From the NCBI RefSeq assembly GCF_027594865.1, contig NZ_CP089391.1:3688501-3752500 (forward strand): a stretch of DNA of 64,000 nucleotides. Reading direction: 5' to 3'. Below the pieces are notes generated by a model. That model was not told the DNA's origin and made no database searches. It saw only the letters and a list, made by a program, of their open reading frames with translations. Shown one piece after another: positions 1-9,048 of the stretch (positions are counted from its first letter, which is position 1; every line of letters begins with the position of its first letter). Position numbers and translations under genes: made by a program. The DNA is from Bradyrhizobium xenonodulans (lineage in GTDB: Bacteria > Pseudomonadota > Alphaproteobacteria > Rhizobiales > Xanthobacteraceae).

Positions 1-40
1 CATCGGTGCTCGTTGAAACTGCTGCCGCGCACTCCTTCCT

Positions 41-80
41 CATCCTGAGGGCCCGCCAGAGGCGGGCGTCTCGAAGGATG
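41..80. repeat. Intergenic palindromic repeat (REP-like)
   Basis: An interrupted palindrome: CATCCT and AGGATG form the outer arms, GCCCGCC and GGCGGGC the inner arms around an AGA loop. It lies just beyond the stop of the chemoreceptor gene. I recognise this type as one of the many-copy intergenic repeats of Bradyrhizobium and relatives; the hairpin could also act as a terminator or mRNA 3' stabiliser. Confidence 0.6.
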
Positions 81-120
81 GCCGCAGACGAACTGCGATT
101 ATCCTGCCGTATTCGGGGGC

Positions 121-2202
121 TTACGCGGCCCTGACTTCGCCGAGGAAGCGGTCGAACTGTCCGGCGAGGTCGCGCGACTGGGTCGAGAGTTGCTCGGCCG
201 CGCCCAGCACTTCCCTGGCCGCGGTGCCGGTGTCGTCGGCGGCACGCTGCACGCCTGAGATGTTGGTGTTGACCTCCTGGGTGCCGCGGGCCGCTTCCTG
301 GACGCTGCGGGCGATCTCCTTGGTGGCGGAGCCCTGTTCCTCGATCGCAGCCGCAATCGCGGTGCCGATCTGGTCGATCTCGCCGATGACGTCGGCGACA
401 TTGCGGATCGCGGCCACGGTCTCGTCGCTCGCGGCCTGGATCGCCGAAATCTGCTCGGAGATTTCGGTGGTGGCCTTGGCGGTCTGGCCCGCCAGCGACT
501 TCACTTCGGACGCAACCACCGCAAAGCCGCGGCCGGCATCGCCGGCGCGGGCGGCTTCGATGGTCGCGTTCAGCGCCAGCAAATTGGTCTGCTCGGCGAT
601 GCTCTGGATCAGCGTGACGACGTCGCCGATCTTCTGGGCGCCCTCGGCGAGCGCGCGTGCGGTGTCGCCGGTGCGGCGGGCGTTGTCGACGGCGCGCGCC
701 GCGATCTCGGTGCTTTGCGCCACTTGACGGCCGATCTCCGCGATCGAGGAGGTCAGCTCTTCCGTGGCACTGGCAACGGTCTGCACGTTGGTCGAGGTCT
801 GCTCGGAGGCGGCGGCGACGACCGCCGCCTGGCTGTTGGTCTGGGCCGCCGTCGAGGTCATCGACTGCGCCGTGCTTTCCATGGTGGATGAAGCGCGGGA
901 CAGGCCGCCGACGAGCTCGGTGACCTTGGCCTCGAACGCGCGCGTGAGCCCGTCGAGCGCCTGTGCGCGGCGCATCTTGCCGTCGTTCTCGGCCTGTTTC
1001 TCGGCCGCGAGCCGGTCGGCCCGGATCATGTTGTCCTTGAACACCTTCACGGCGGCGGCCATCGCGCCGACCTCGTCGGAGCGCTCGGCGCCGGGGATGC
1101 TTTCCGCGACCTCGCCGTCGGCAAGCCGCGACATCCGCGTCGTCAGGTCGACGATCGGCGCGCAGACGCGGCGACGGACGATCACGACGAGGCCGATGCT
1201 GGCGATCAGCACGGCGGCAAGGCCGAGCAGCGCGATGGTGAAGCTGGTGCGTGCCGCCGAGGAGGCGCCGGCGAGAATGTGTTCGGCGTTGTCGTAGAAC
1301 GCGTCGCGGACCTCGATGATGGTGCCGAGGCCGCGCTGCGTGGCGGCGTAATAGGTGTCCATGTCGTGTTCGTACTTGCCGCTGACCGCACCGTCCTTCA
1401 CCAGCTTGAGCTCGCGGCCGAACTCCTCGACATAGATCGCGTTGAACTTCTCCAGCGCCGCGGCGACGTTCGCCGGAGTTGCCGGATTGCCGCGCAGCTC
1501 CTGCAACGACATCACGATCTGGTCGTTGCGGCCCTGCGAGCGGGCGATGTCGCTCTTCTCGGCGTCGGTCGCCGGTTTCTTGCCCCCGACGAGATTCTTG
1601 TGCAGGCTGGAGTTGAAGCCGCCCACGTCGCGCAATGTCATCGCGATGTTGGCATAGCTAGCCTGCCGGTAGGCATCGCCGTTGAGGATGGCCATGCGTC
1701 GGACCTGCTCGTTGAGCAGCGCGGTCACGCCGCCGTTGAGCACGGCGTTGTCGGCGACGATCTTCTTCGCCGCGTCCTTGCGCGCCTCCGGCGGTCCCGC
1801 CATCGCCTTGTCGATCGCCTCGCGCAGCGAGGTGAATTTCGAATTGATACCGTCGATGCTGCCGCCGATGCTGTTGCCGTCGTCGAACGGGCCGGGCAAC
1901 TCCTTGCGCAGCGCATTCATTCTGTCGCGGGCGCCGTCGGTCTGCTTGCGCAACTTGTCCTGCTCGGCGAGCAGCGCCGGGTCGATGGTGGCAGGACCAT
2001 AGAGGATGTTGGTGGAAAAGCCGCGCTCGGGGTTGAGATAGCGCGGGATGTCGCTGACCGCGCGGACGATCGCGAGCCGTCCCTGCGCTTCGGTGATCCG
2101 CTCCATCGTCTGGTATTTCGTCACGGCGACGTAGACGGCAAGGCCGCCGCCGACGGTCGAGAGCGAGACGATGGCGGTGGTCAGGAGCGTTCCGATTTTC
2201 AT
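121..2202 (-). CDS. Methyl-accepting chemotaxis protein
   Basis: Transmembrane chemoreceptor that signals to CheA/CheW. From the ATG at 2202 it is 693 aa: TM1 at about 5-25, a large mostly helical periplasmic domain to about 317, TM2 at about 317-342, a HAMP linker, then a cytoplasmic four-helix-bundle signalling domain. The conserved hairpin tip ([20 protein letters not shown]) is seen near residues 542-562. The sensory domain is not a family I can name, so the ligand is unknown. A longer frame to 2247 exists, but the membrane helix starts right after the chosen Met. A weak CtrA-like box (TTAA-N7-TTTA, 2260-2274) lies upstream. No che genes are adjacent, so it is an orphan receptor. Confidence 0.93.
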   Translation of the reverse strand: MKIGTLLTTAIVSLSTVGGGLAVYVAVTKYQTMERITEAQGRLAIVRAVSDIPRYLNPERGFSTNILYGPATIDPALLAEQDKLRKQTDGARDRMNALRKELPGPFDDGNSIGGSIDGINSKFTSLREAIDKAMAGPPEARKDAAKKIVADNAVLNGGVTALLNEQVRRMAILNGDAYRQASYANIAMTLRDVGGFNSSLHKNLVGGKKPATDAEKSDIARSQGRNDQIVMSLQELRGNPATPANVAAALEKFNAIYVEEFGRELKLVKDGAVSGKYEHDMDTYYAATQRGLGTIIEVRDAFYDNAEHILAGASSAARTSFTIALLGLAAVLIASIGLVVIVRRRVCAPIVDLTTRMSRLADGEVAESIPGAERSDEVGAMAAAVKVFKDNMIRADRLAAEKQAENDGKMRRAQALDGLTRAFEAKVTELVGGLSRASSTMESTAQSMTSTAAQTNSQAAVVAAASEQTSTNVQTVASATEELTSSIAEIGRQVAQSTEIAARAVDNARRTGDTARALAEGAQKIGDVVTLIQSIAEQTNLLALNATIEAARAGDAGRGFAVVASEVKSLAGQTAKATTEISEQISAIQAASDETVAAIRNVADVIGEIDQIGTAIAAAIEEQGSATKEIARSVQEAARGTQEVNTNISGVQRAADDTGTAAREVLGAAEQLSTQSRDLAGQFDRFLGEVRAA

Positions 2203-2298
2203 GATCTGTCCGGCAATTGGCGCGGGAGAATTATTTGCTCGGAACATAGGCAGGCGACGTTAATCCCGGGTTTACGCTCTTCGCCGCCGGATCCGGCC

Positions 2299-3099
2299 TC
2301 AGTTGTAGGTCGCGCTCACAGTTCCCAGCGGACCGAAATCGGCGACATAGGTCTCGCCCGCCTTCGGCCGCAGCATGCCGGTGAGCGTGCCCGTGCTGAT
2401 GGTCTGCCCCGCCTTGAGACCGATGCCGGTCCGCGACAGCTCGTTGGCGAGCCAGGCGAGCGGCACCAGCGGATGATCGATCGCCTCCGCCGCGCGGCCA
2501 CGACGTCGCTCGGCGCCGTTGCAAGTGAGAACGACGTCCTGATTGGCAATGTCGCGGCTGCGCCAGTTGGCGATGGGCTCACCAAGCACGATCGTTCCCG
2601 ACCCGGAGCCATCGGCCATGATCGCGGGCATCGGCGGAAACGCCGCGTCGTGAACGAAGCGGCATTCGGCGAGCTCGATGCCGGGATGCAGCGAGGCGAC
2701 GGCATCGCCGACCTCGTCCACCGTATAGGGCGTTGCGCGCGGCGGCAGGTCGGCGCCGAGGCGTGCCTGGTACTCGACCTCCGGAATCGGGCTGCATTGC
2801 CTGGCGTGCTCGACGCTTGCGGGCGACGGCTTGATCAGGGGCGCGAACACCCGCCCGTAGATCGGCGCAGAGATGCGAAGCTGGCGCTGGAGCCCGGACT
2901 TCATGCCGGCGATCTTCCAGCCGACGACCTCCCAGCCCAATTCCTCTTCCACCATCTGCGCGATGCGGTACGCGGTGTCGGCGTCCGGTGGCACCAGCCG
3001 TCCCTCGAGGCCGCTTTGTTGCCGGCCCTCGCGGCGCAGATCGGCGAGATGGCGGGCGAGCTCGCGCTGTCGGGACAAATCCATCGGTTTCGTCTCCAT
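2299..3099 (-). CDS. 2-keto-4-pentenoate hydratase-like (FAH superfamily)
   Basis: 266 aa, the usual length of 2-oxopent-4-enoate / 2-oxohepta-3-ene-dioate hydratases, which add water to an unsaturated 2-oxo acid in meta-cleavage pathways. Family-typical stretches are EVVGWKIAG near 40, PIPEVEYQ near 105 and the C-terminal ISTGTLTGMLRPKAGETYVA with the glycine-rich turn. Its start abuts the stop of the upstream TetR gene, so the two form one transcript. Divergent neighbours are a tautomerase-like protein and a crotonase, which fits a small ring- or chain-degradation module. The substrate cannot be read from the sequence. Confidence 0.82.
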   Translation of the reverse strand: METKPMDLSRQRELARHLADLRREGRQQSGLEGRLVPPDADTAYRIAQMVEEELGWEVVGWKIAGMKSGLQRQLRISAPIYGRVFAPLIKPSPASVEHARQCSPIPEVEYQARLGADLPPRATPYTVDEVGDAVASLHPGIELAECRFVHDAAFPPMPAIMADGSGSGTIVLGEPIANWRSRDIANQDVVLTCNGAERRRGRAAEAIDHPLVPLAWLANELSRTGIGLKAGQTISTGTLTGMLRPKAGETYVADFGPLGTVSATYN

Positions 3100-3711
3100 C
3101 TATCCGGTCGTGCGGGCGAGGGCGGTGGACAGGACCGTCTCCAGCTCTTCGTGAACCTGATCGAGCGCAGCCGCGCTGCGGCTTGCGCGGCACATCGCGA
3201 CCGTGCCTTCGATCGAGGCAACGACGAGCGTTGCGAGCCGATCGGCCCGCTCCGCGGCGAGCCCTTCGCGCAGCAGGGCGGCGCGCATGATCTGGCGCCA
3301 ATCGGCGAACACGCCGTCGGCGAGGTCGAGCAGATGCTGCTGCGCCGTCTCGTCCTCCTTGCCGGAGGCTTCGCCGACATAGCGGTCGACGGCAACGGCG
3401 AGCACCGGGCAGCCGGCCTCGAAGCCGGTCGCTTCCAGCCGACGCCGCCATGATGCGACGAAGGCCCTCAAGCCGCCCATGACGCCGCGTTCGCTCATGG
3501 CCTTCTCGAGGGGAATGGACACCTGCTGGCCGGCAAAGGTCACGGCATCGGCGATCAACTGCCGTTTGCCGTCCGGAAAGTGGTGGCTGATCGAGCCGCG
3601 CGGCGTCGCCGTGTGACGAACGACGTCGCGCATGCTGGTGGCGTTGATGCCGCGCCGGCTCATCAGGTCGGCGGCGCCGGCGATCATCTTCTCACGTGTG
3701 CTGGCGGTCAT
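3100..3711 (-). CDS. TetR/AcrR family regulator (LmrA/YxaF-like)
   Basis: 203 aa with an N-terminal helix-turn-helix (about residues 22-48; TSMRDVVRHTATPRGSISHHF) followed by a helical ligand domain. AGGA lies about 7 nt before the ATG. It is first in a two-gene transcript with the hydratase and is divergent from the tautomerase-like gene. Two near-identical 16-bp inverted repeats in the divergent promoter are its likely operators, so it probably represses both sides and is released by a pathway intermediate. The ligand is unknown. Confidence 0.88.
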   Translation of the reverse strand: MTASTREKMIAGAADLMSRRGINATSMRDVVRHTATPRGSISHHFPDGKRQLIADAVTFAGQQVSIPLEKAMSERGVMGGLRAFVASWRRRLEATGFEAGCPVLAVAVDRYVGEASGKEDETAQQHLLDLADGVFADWRQIMRAALLREGLAAERADRLATLVVASIEGTVAMCRASRSAAALDQVHEELETVLSTALARTTG

Positions 3712-3743
3712 GGGAGATCCTGCATGTGGCTTCCTTTCCTAGA

Positions 3744-3761
3744 CTATGACGCTTGACATAG
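3744..3761. promoter_or_regulatory. TetR operator 1 overlapping a -35 box
   Basis: CTATGAC-GCTT-GACATAG: an inverted repeat with one mismatch in the core TATGAC-N4-GACATA. It contains TTGACA (3753-3758), a good -35 for the rightward catabolic genes; a -10-like TATGAC starts at 3777, 18 bp downstream. Confidence 0.6.
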
Positions 3762-3776
3762 GCAAGCGATCCTGAA

Positions 3777-3792
3777 TATGACACTCGTCATA
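3777..3792. promoter_or_regulatory. TetR operator 2 overlapping the -10 region
   Basis: TATGACACTCGTCATA is a perfect 6-4-6 inverted repeat. Its core starts 32 bp (about three helical turns) from that of operator 1, so two dimers could bind the same face and cover both -35 and -10. It lies 20 bp before the TTG start of the tautomerase-like gene. Confidence 0.68.
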
Positions 3793-3812
3793 GTTCGTGG
3801 GAGGGACGTCAG

Positions 3813-4295
3813 TTGACCATCATCACGGTAACCGCACCCGCCGGACGGCTCGGCCTGGCGCAGCGCCGACGCCTTGCCGAAAGCCTGACCGATGTCGTGC
3901 TCGAGCCTGAAATCGGCCAGCTTCTGCCGGCTGCGCGCATGGGCTTTCAGGTCCATTTCCACGATCTGCCGGCCGATTGCATGGCGATCGGCGGCCGGCT
4001 TCTGTCCGACCAGGACACGCCACGCGACATCATCACCATCACGATCGCCGTGATGAACGCGGCGTGGCCGGCGGAGGTGCGGTCCGAGGTGATCCGCAAC
4101 GTGCTGGCCCGGCTCGCGGAAGCCTGCGACATGCCGGCGCCGGCCCCGACCTGGTGGGTAAATTTCGAGATCATCGAGGAGGGGAGCTGGGGATCGCGGG
4201 GCGGCGTGCTCTCGATCCTCCAGCTCCTGGAGACCGGTGTGTTCACGCCGGAGCGGGTCAACGCGATCCGCGCGGCGCTTCAGCCGCAGGCCTGA
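3813..4295 (+). CDS. Tautomerase-superfamily protein, cis-CaaD/MSAD-like, lacking Pro-1
   Basis: 160 aa, resembling the fused-length tautomerase group (cis-3-chloroacrylic acid dehalogenase, malonate semialdehyde decarboxylase): a beta-alpha-beta unit, then IGGRLLSDQDTPRDIITITI and a Trp-rich strand with acidic residues (WWVNFEIIEEG) where cis-CaaD carries Tyr103 and Glu114. These enzymes use an N-terminal proline as catalytic residue; here residue 2 is Thr, and no alternative start supplies Pro. The TTG start is supported by GGGAGGG at 3799-3805. It is followed by a crotonase and controlled from the TetR operators. Either it uses different chemistry or it is a non-catalytic member. Confidence 0.7.
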   Translation: MTIITVTAPAGRLGLAQRRRLAESLTDVVLEPEIGQLLPAARMGFQVHFHDLPADCMAIGGRLLSDQDTPRDIITITIAVMNAAWPAEVRSEVIRNVLARLAEACDMPAPAPTWWVNFEIIEEGSWGSRGGVLSILQLLETGVFTPERVNAIRAALQPQA

Positions 4296-4336
4296 CGCGC
4301 CGCCAACACCAAGCGATCAATCATGGAGAGAAGCGT

Positions 4337-5113
4337 ATGAGCGAGGGATGCATTCGCACCGAGGTGCACGGCCACGTCCTCAAGATCATCGTCGACAATG
4401 CCGCGAAGAAGAACGCGTTCACCCCGGCGATGATGGAGCAACTGTCCGATGCGCTCACCGAGCTGCACGACAGCGAGGCCTACCGTGTCGGCGTGATCTG
4501 TGCGGAAGGTGGGGATTTCACCGCCGGCCTCGACATGCCGAAATTCTTCGGACCTGCTGCTGAGAAGCGCAACGTCAAGGAAGGCAATGTCGATCCGTTC
4601 GGACTTGCCAAGCGCTGCCGCAAGCCTGTTGTCACCGCCGTGCAGGGCGTCGTGTTCACCATCGGCATCGAGCTGATGCTCGCCGGCGACATCGTGGTGG
4701 CGGCTGCGGATTCGCGCTTCTGCCAGATGGAGGCGAAGCGCGGCATCGCGCCACTGGGCGGCGCCCATTTCCGCTTTCTGTCGCGGGCCGGCTGGGGCGA
4801 TGCGATGTACCATTTGTTCCTGTGCGACGAGTTCTCGGCGGAGCGCGCGCTCGCGATCGGCCTCGTCCAGGAGGTCGTGCCGCCGGGAGAGCAGGTCGAG
4901 CGGGCGATGGCACTCGCCGCCATCATCGCGCGCAATGCGCCGCTCGGCATCCAGGTGACCAAGGAAGCGGCGGCCAGATATGTCGAAGGCGGCGAGCCGG
5001 CCGCGATCGCCTACATTCCAAAAATTCGGGACCGCGTGCTCGGCAGCGCTGATGCGAAGGAGGGCATTCAGTCGTTCATCGAGCGTCGCGCGGCGGTCTT
5101 TCAGGGACGCTGA
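4337..5113 (+). CDS. Enoyl-CoA hydratase/isomerase family protein
   Basis: 258 aa crotonase fold. The oxyanion-hole loops are seen as KKNAFTPAM (about 26-34) and the VVFTIGIELMLAGDIVVAA helix (about 103-121). The first catalytic-Glu region is QMEAKRGIAPLGG, but the second classical Glu position (P-G-A-G-G-x-x-x in true hydratases) reads PLGGAHFR, so the reaction may be isomerisation or hydrolysis. It follows the tautomerase-like gene by 41 bp and is probably co-transcribed. The start has GGAGAG upstream. Confidence 0.88.
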   Translation: MSEGCIRTEVHGHVLKIIVDNAAKKNAFTPAMMEQLSDALTELHDSEAYRVGVICAEGGDFTAGLDMPKFFGPAAEKRNVKEGNVDPFGLAKRCRKPVVTAVQGVVFTIGIELMLAGDIVVAAADSRFCQMEAKRGIAPLGGAHFRFLSRAGWGDAMYHLFLCDEFSAERALAIGLVQEVVPPGEQVERAMALAAIIARNAPLGIQVTKEAAARYVEGGEPAAIAYIPKIRDRVLGSADAKEGIQSFIERRAAVFQGR

Positions 5114-5123
5114 CCCGGCGCGT

Positions 5124-5561
5124 CTAGGCGAGGCGATCGAGCCTGGCGAGGATGTCCAGCGTCGCGCGGTCGCGGTCGCCTGCAAAATATCGGGCGAGTG
5201 CCTGATCGAAGGCGGGCTGGTCGGACACCGCGCCGAACAGCGTCATCGACGAGCGGAATTTGGCGTCGTCGGGCGCGCCGAGGATCGCGTTGATGGTCCG
5301 TCCCTCGACGGCGAGGACGAGCGCGGTGCATTCGATCAGGCGAGGACCGAGGACGGGATGGGCGAGGTAGGCTTCGGCCTCCGCCCGCGAGCCGATGGCA
5401 TAGCGCTGCGACATGGCGCTGAAGCCGAGCCCGGCGATCTGCGGGAAGACGAACCACATCCAGTGGCTCTGCTTCCGGCCCCGGGTCAGCTCCCCCAGGA
5501 CGGCGCGAAAAACAGGGTTTTGGGCCTGGACGAACCGGTCTAGATCGAAAGGATCGGTCAT
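5124..5561 (-). CDS. DUF1810 family protein
   Basis: 145 aa soluble protein beginning MTDPFDLDRFVQAQNPVF with the family-typical SHWMWFVFPQIAGLG, where conserved His, Trp and Phe cluster. The function of DUF1810 is not established. The longer open frame to 5783 runs through the next gene's promoter and is not family-like, so I place the start at 5561. It converges on the crotonase gene with a 10-bp gap. Confidence 0.85.
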   Translation of the reverse strand: MTDPFDLDRFVQAQNPVFRAVLGELTRGRKQSHWMWFVFPQIAGLGFSAMSQRYAIGSRAEAEAYLAHPVLGPRLIECTALVLAVEGRTINAILGAPDDAKFRSSMTLFGAVSDQPAFDQALARYFAGDRDRATLDILARLDRLA

Positions 5562-5683
5562 TGGATACCCTAGGGGTGCTTTGCCGGCCGCGATTATGCC
5601 TAACTTTTGGCTCCCAATGTGGTAGCTGGTATAGAGTCTCCGGGCGGGGGTTGGGCCCCCCGGGGGTCGATTTTGGGGATCTG

Positions 5684-6721
5684 ATGGTTTCCGACCGCGC
5701 ACGCGCCGAGAGGGTGTTGTCGCGCCGCCGTATTGGGCGAGCGGAGACGATATTGCTGTCTCTGGCTGCCGTCGCGCTGGCACTGGGCGCTGCCGCGTGG
5801 GTCGCAGATATGGGCGATTCGACCCCGCTGATCACTGCCGCGCTGCCTCCGGCCAATCCCACCAACACCAATGGCCCTTCGTTCGACGACCGTTTCGCCT
5901 CGCTGTCCGGCAGCCAGCCCGCCCGTGACACCGGCCTGCGGGGACTGGAGCGCTCCGCCGTGAACGCGGTCCAGCTCAAGCTGCGCGACGCCAGGGCGAT
6001 GCTGGCCCAGAAGCTCCAGGGCGACGACTGGCGCTCGACCCTGACCGAGGACGACCGGCACGTCGTTGACGAGACGAGGCCGTCGCAGCAGCGTGCCGAT
6101 GCCATCCCGATGCCGCGCTCACGCCCGGCCCAGGCGGACTTCTCCGCCCAGATCGCCTCCAGCCAGGCCTATGCGGAGACCAACCCCAGGGTCGACAACC
6201 GCAACTTCTTCGAGAAATTCACCGACAAGATCAAGCTGGCCTCGCTGACGCCCGGCGACGGCCTGTTCGCCAAGGCCCCGGATCTCGCCGCCCTCGGCTA
6301 CGATTCGCGGACGGCGGTCTACGACATCAAGGCCAAGGCGCTTTACCTGCCGAGCGGCCTGGCGCTGGAAGCCCATTCGGGCATGGGCGCGCTGATGGAC
6401 GACCCTGACCATGTCGACCAGCGCATGGTCGGTGCGACCCCGCCTGCGACCTACGATTTGAAACCGCGCGAAAGACTGTTCCACGGCGTTCGCGCACTGC
6501 GCCTGACGCCCACCGACGGCACCAGCGCGCTCGGCCGCGTCGGGCTTCTCACCCACAATTACATGCTCGGGCCGCGCGGCGACTCCAACGGCTGCGTCTC
6601 GATCAAGGACTATGATCGCTTCCTCAAGGCCTGGGACAACGGCGAGTTCAACCGCCTCGTCGTGGTGCCGAGCCTGAGCGGATCGGCGACGGCCTCGCAG
6701 CGCGCGAGCACCGATTCCTGA
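5684..6721 (+). CDS. DUF2778 (Tlde1-type) L,D-transpeptidase-like protein
   Basis: 345 aa. An N-terminal membrane anchor or uncleaved signal (about 20-42, TILLSLAAVALALGAAAW) is followed by a long linker and a C-terminal DUF2778 domain (about 205-330). The putative catalytic residues sit in HNYMLGPRGDSNGCVSI (His and Cys spaced as in L,D-transpeptidase folds). DUF2778 includes Tlde1, a type VI effector that acts on peptidoglycan tetrapeptides, but Bradyrhizobium carries many chromosomal members with no T6SS context, and none is seen here. A housekeeping cell-wall role is the safer inference. The ATG at 5684 is chosen because the upstream extension is not protein-like. Confidence 0.82.
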   Translation: MVSDRARAERVLSRRRIGRAETILLSLAAVALALGAAAWVADMGDSTPLITAALPPANPTNTNGPSFDDRFASLSGSQPARDTGLRGLERSAVNAVQLKLRDARAMLAQKLQGDDWRSTLTEDDRHVVDETRPSQQRADAIPMPRSRPAQADFSAQIASSQAYAETNPRVDNRNFFEKFTDKIKLASLTPGDGLFAKAPDLAALGYDSRTAVYDIKAKALYLPSGLALEAHSGMGALMDDPDHVDQRMVGATPPATYDLKPRERLFHGVRALRLTPTDGTSALGRVGLLTHNYMLGPRGDSNGCVSIKDYDRFLKAWDNGEFNRLVVVPSLSGSATASQRASTDS

Positions 6722-6801
6722 CATTCGATATCCGACGTCTGCCTGCTGCGGCGGGGTTGCCGTTTCCCCTTCGTTAAGCCGCCCTCGTCCAGAAGCAGCC
6801 C

Positions 6802-7059
6802 ATGAGTGATCCCCAAAGTTCCGAGACCCCGCTGCGTACCACGTTCAAGATCAAGCTGAACGGTGATACGCTGGCGATTGCGACCGTCGGCCAGGCCTAT
6901 CAATTCCTCACCAACTTCAAATCGGTCGAGTGGATGGAATTCCGCTCGCTGCATGAGGACGCGGTCGCTGCGCTCGAAGGCGCCGCCGACAACGCCATGC
7001 TCGTCGTGCAGGCGACCAACGCCGTGCGCGCGCTGTTCGTGAGTGCGAAGCTGCTCTGA
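6802..7059 (+). CDS. Small DUF982-like protein
   Basis: 85 aa. The alternating pattern (TVGQAYQFLTNF..., then an Ala-rich helix AVAALEGAADNAMLVVQATNAVRALF) looks like DUF982, small proteins of unknown function that are abundant in Rhizobiales. No signal peptide or membrane segment. It stands alone between the DUF2778 gene and the tannase. Confidence 0.65.
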   Translation: MSDPQSSETPLRTTFKIKLNGDTLAIATVGQAYQFLTNFKSVEWMEFRSLHEDAVAALEGAADNAMLVVQATNAVRALFVSAKLL

Positions 7060-7188
7060 GAGCGGCGCCCTTTCCATCGCCACGCCGAGCGATGTTTCCA
7101 CGGATTGGGGCGCCGGTCTGCACGATCCTCATACGGCGCGCGGCAGAACCGCGCGCCGGGCTGGTTTGGCTTGTTGCAGAAGTCCCGG

Positions 7189-9048
7189 TCAGGGCCTGTG
7201 GTCGTCGCCGCGCCCGTCGTCATCGTCGTGGAAGTCGTGGTCGCCGCCGTGCTTGAAGCCGGGATCGATGCAGGCAAAGCTGCCGGCATCGTTGGTCAAG
7301 CCGCTGCCCTTGTAGGCCGCGATCTTCGGATAGACGCAGAGTGGCCGCGTGCCGCCGGTCGGGAAGTTCTGGGCGACGCGCGGATCGAACAATCCCCCCG
7401 CGGGATAGGGCGAGGTGGCGTTGGTGTTGGTCGCGACGATGCGGTCCGGCGCGATGTCCTTCTCGACCCAGTCGGTGATGGCCTTGAGCTGGTTCGTCGC
7501 GAAGCTCGCGGTGGCCGCGCCGCCGCCGCAATGGGCCATGTTCGGCACCATGAACAGCCGCGCGAAATCGATCGCACGGCCGCTCATGCGGCGGTCCATG
7601 TTGCGGTACCAGCGGGCGATCGCGGCGCCGGAGAAGATGCCGTCATTGACCGAGGAGGAGACGATCAGCTTGCCGCCGCGCGCCCTGAACGGCCGCAGAT
7701 CGGTCGAGACCGCGGCCATGAAGTCCATGCTGCTTTCGGGATAGGCCGCCGTCCTGGTGAAGATCTTCGGCGCGTCGGTGTCGAAGTTGAATTTGAACAC
7801 GAAGGCTTCCTGGCCGTTCGGTCCGTTGACGGGCGTGACCACCGGCGGCGTCTGGAAGATCATCGGGATCGCGCCGGCGCCGAGCGTCAGGTTGATCGCG
7901 GTGTTGACGCCAGGCACCGGCGCGGTGACGACGTTCCAGAGTTGCCAGCCCGCGCCGGGCGCGGTCGGCGGCGTCCAGATGCCGGCGTCCCAGAACCAGT
8001 TCGAATAGAGCCGCTGTCCCTTGCTGTTGACCGGGCCGGCATAAATCTTCTTGAGCGCGTCGACTTGCGCGCCGGTCAGGCAGGTGCCGCCATGCGGCGT
8101 GCTGCCGTGCGAGCCGGAGCCGCAGGTGTAGCTGGCGAGCGCCGGATACACCTTCTTCGCCGTGCAGGCGTGGTAATTGTCGATGATGCCGTCGACGAGG
8201 CCATCGAGCGCGTCGCAGGCGCTCAGGATCGCGGCTGAGGCCACCTGGAGATCCTGCACGGGAAACGTGTCCGGAATGAACGGCTGTCCATTGACGTCGT
8301 TGCTGGTTGCGAGCGTGCCAAGCACCTGCTCGTTCCAGGCTTCCGCGAGGCCCGCCTGCGGCAGGTTGAAGCCGGGATTTTGCGAGATCACGCCGTCGAA
8401 CAGCCACGGAAAGCGCTGCGATGCCACCATGGCGTCGCGGCCCCCGTTGGAGCAGCCCATGATGTAGGAATAGGCGGTGTCGAGACCGTAGAAATAGGAG
8501 ATGATCTGTTTGGAGATCGTCGCGGTCTTCTCGATGCCGTTGTAGCCGTAGTCGCGGCGCGCTTGCGCGTCGATGGCGAAATGCGCGGAGCCGCCGGCAT
8601 TGGCGTCATCATCCTGATGTCCGCCGACGACATTGCTGGCGCTGTCTTCGTGGCCGCCATCGTCAGCGGCGACGGCCCAGCCCTGGCCGAGCTCGGTGCC
8701 GGCGGCGCCTTGCGGATCGGGATTGAGGCTGCCGTCGGTGCCGCCACCGCCCATCATCTCGAAGCGGCCGTGCCAGGTGTTGGGCAGGTTGAGCGCAAAG
8801 CCGATGCCGTAGGTGAAGTGATCGGGATCCTGCGTCGAGACGCGCTTGTTGATGATGCCGACCACGTTGCAATAGCCCGTCTTCTGGGTCGCGCTCAGGA
8901 TCTGCGTGTTCGGCAGCGTGAGGCCGGTGAGGGCGGTGCAGGAGGCGCGCGGCGCGACGCCGCTCGGCGGAAATCCGTGCGCAATGGCCTGCGTGCCGAG
9001 CGCCGCGCAACCGGCCATGATGGTCGAAGCGAGAAGTCGTCGTTTCAT
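7189..9048 (-). CDS. Secreted tannase/feruloyl esterase family hydrolase
   Basis: 619 aa with a signal peptide (cleavage near AIAHG, about 23). Alpha/beta-hydrolase of the tannase/feruloyl esterase family; the nucleophile elbow is GCSNGGRDA (Ser near residue 199), with acid and His residues expected in the last third (MAHCGGG near 510). Such enzymes release gallic or ferulic acid from plant esters in the periplasm or outside. The last 20 or so residues are an unusual Asp/His-rich tail (HDFHDDDDGRGDDHRP), possibly metal binding. Divergent from a MarR gene whose substrate could be an aromatic acid, but control is inferred only from position. Confidence 0.88.
   Translation of the reverse strand: MKRRLLASTIMAGCAALGTQAIAHGFPPSGVAPRASCTALTGLTLPNTQILSATQKTGYCNVVGIINKRVSTQDPDHFTYGIGFALNLPNTWHGRFEMMGGGGTDGSLNPDPQGAAGTELGQGWAVAADDGGHEDSASNVVGGHQDDDANAGGSAHFAIDAQARRDYGYNGIEKTATISKQIISYFYGLDTAYSYIMGCSNGGRDAMVASQRFPWLFDGVISQNPGFNLPQAGLAEAWNEQVLGTLATSNDVNGQPFIPDTFPVQDLQVASAAILSACDALDGLVDGIIDNYHACTAKKVYPALASYTCGSGSHGSTPHGGTCLTGAQVDALKKIYAGPVNSKGQRLYSNWFWDAGIWTPPTAPGAGWQLWNVVTAPVPGVNTAINLTLGAGAIPMIFQTPPVVTPVNGPNGQEAFVFKFNFDTDAPKIFTRTAAYPESSMDFMAAVSTDLRPFRARGGKLIVSSSVNDGIFSGAAIARWYRNMDRRMSGRAIDFARLFMVPNMAHCGGGAATASFATNQLKAITDWVEKDIAPDRIVATNTNATSPYPAGGLFDPRVAQNFPTGGTRPLCVYPKIAAYKGSGLTNDAGSFACIDPGFKHGGDHDFHDDDDGRGDDHRP

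Noticed and set aside
1279..3453. 724-codon plus-strand frame across the chemoreceptor, hydratase and TetR genes
   Set aside because: It crosses three well-supported minus-strand genes and has shadow-like composition.
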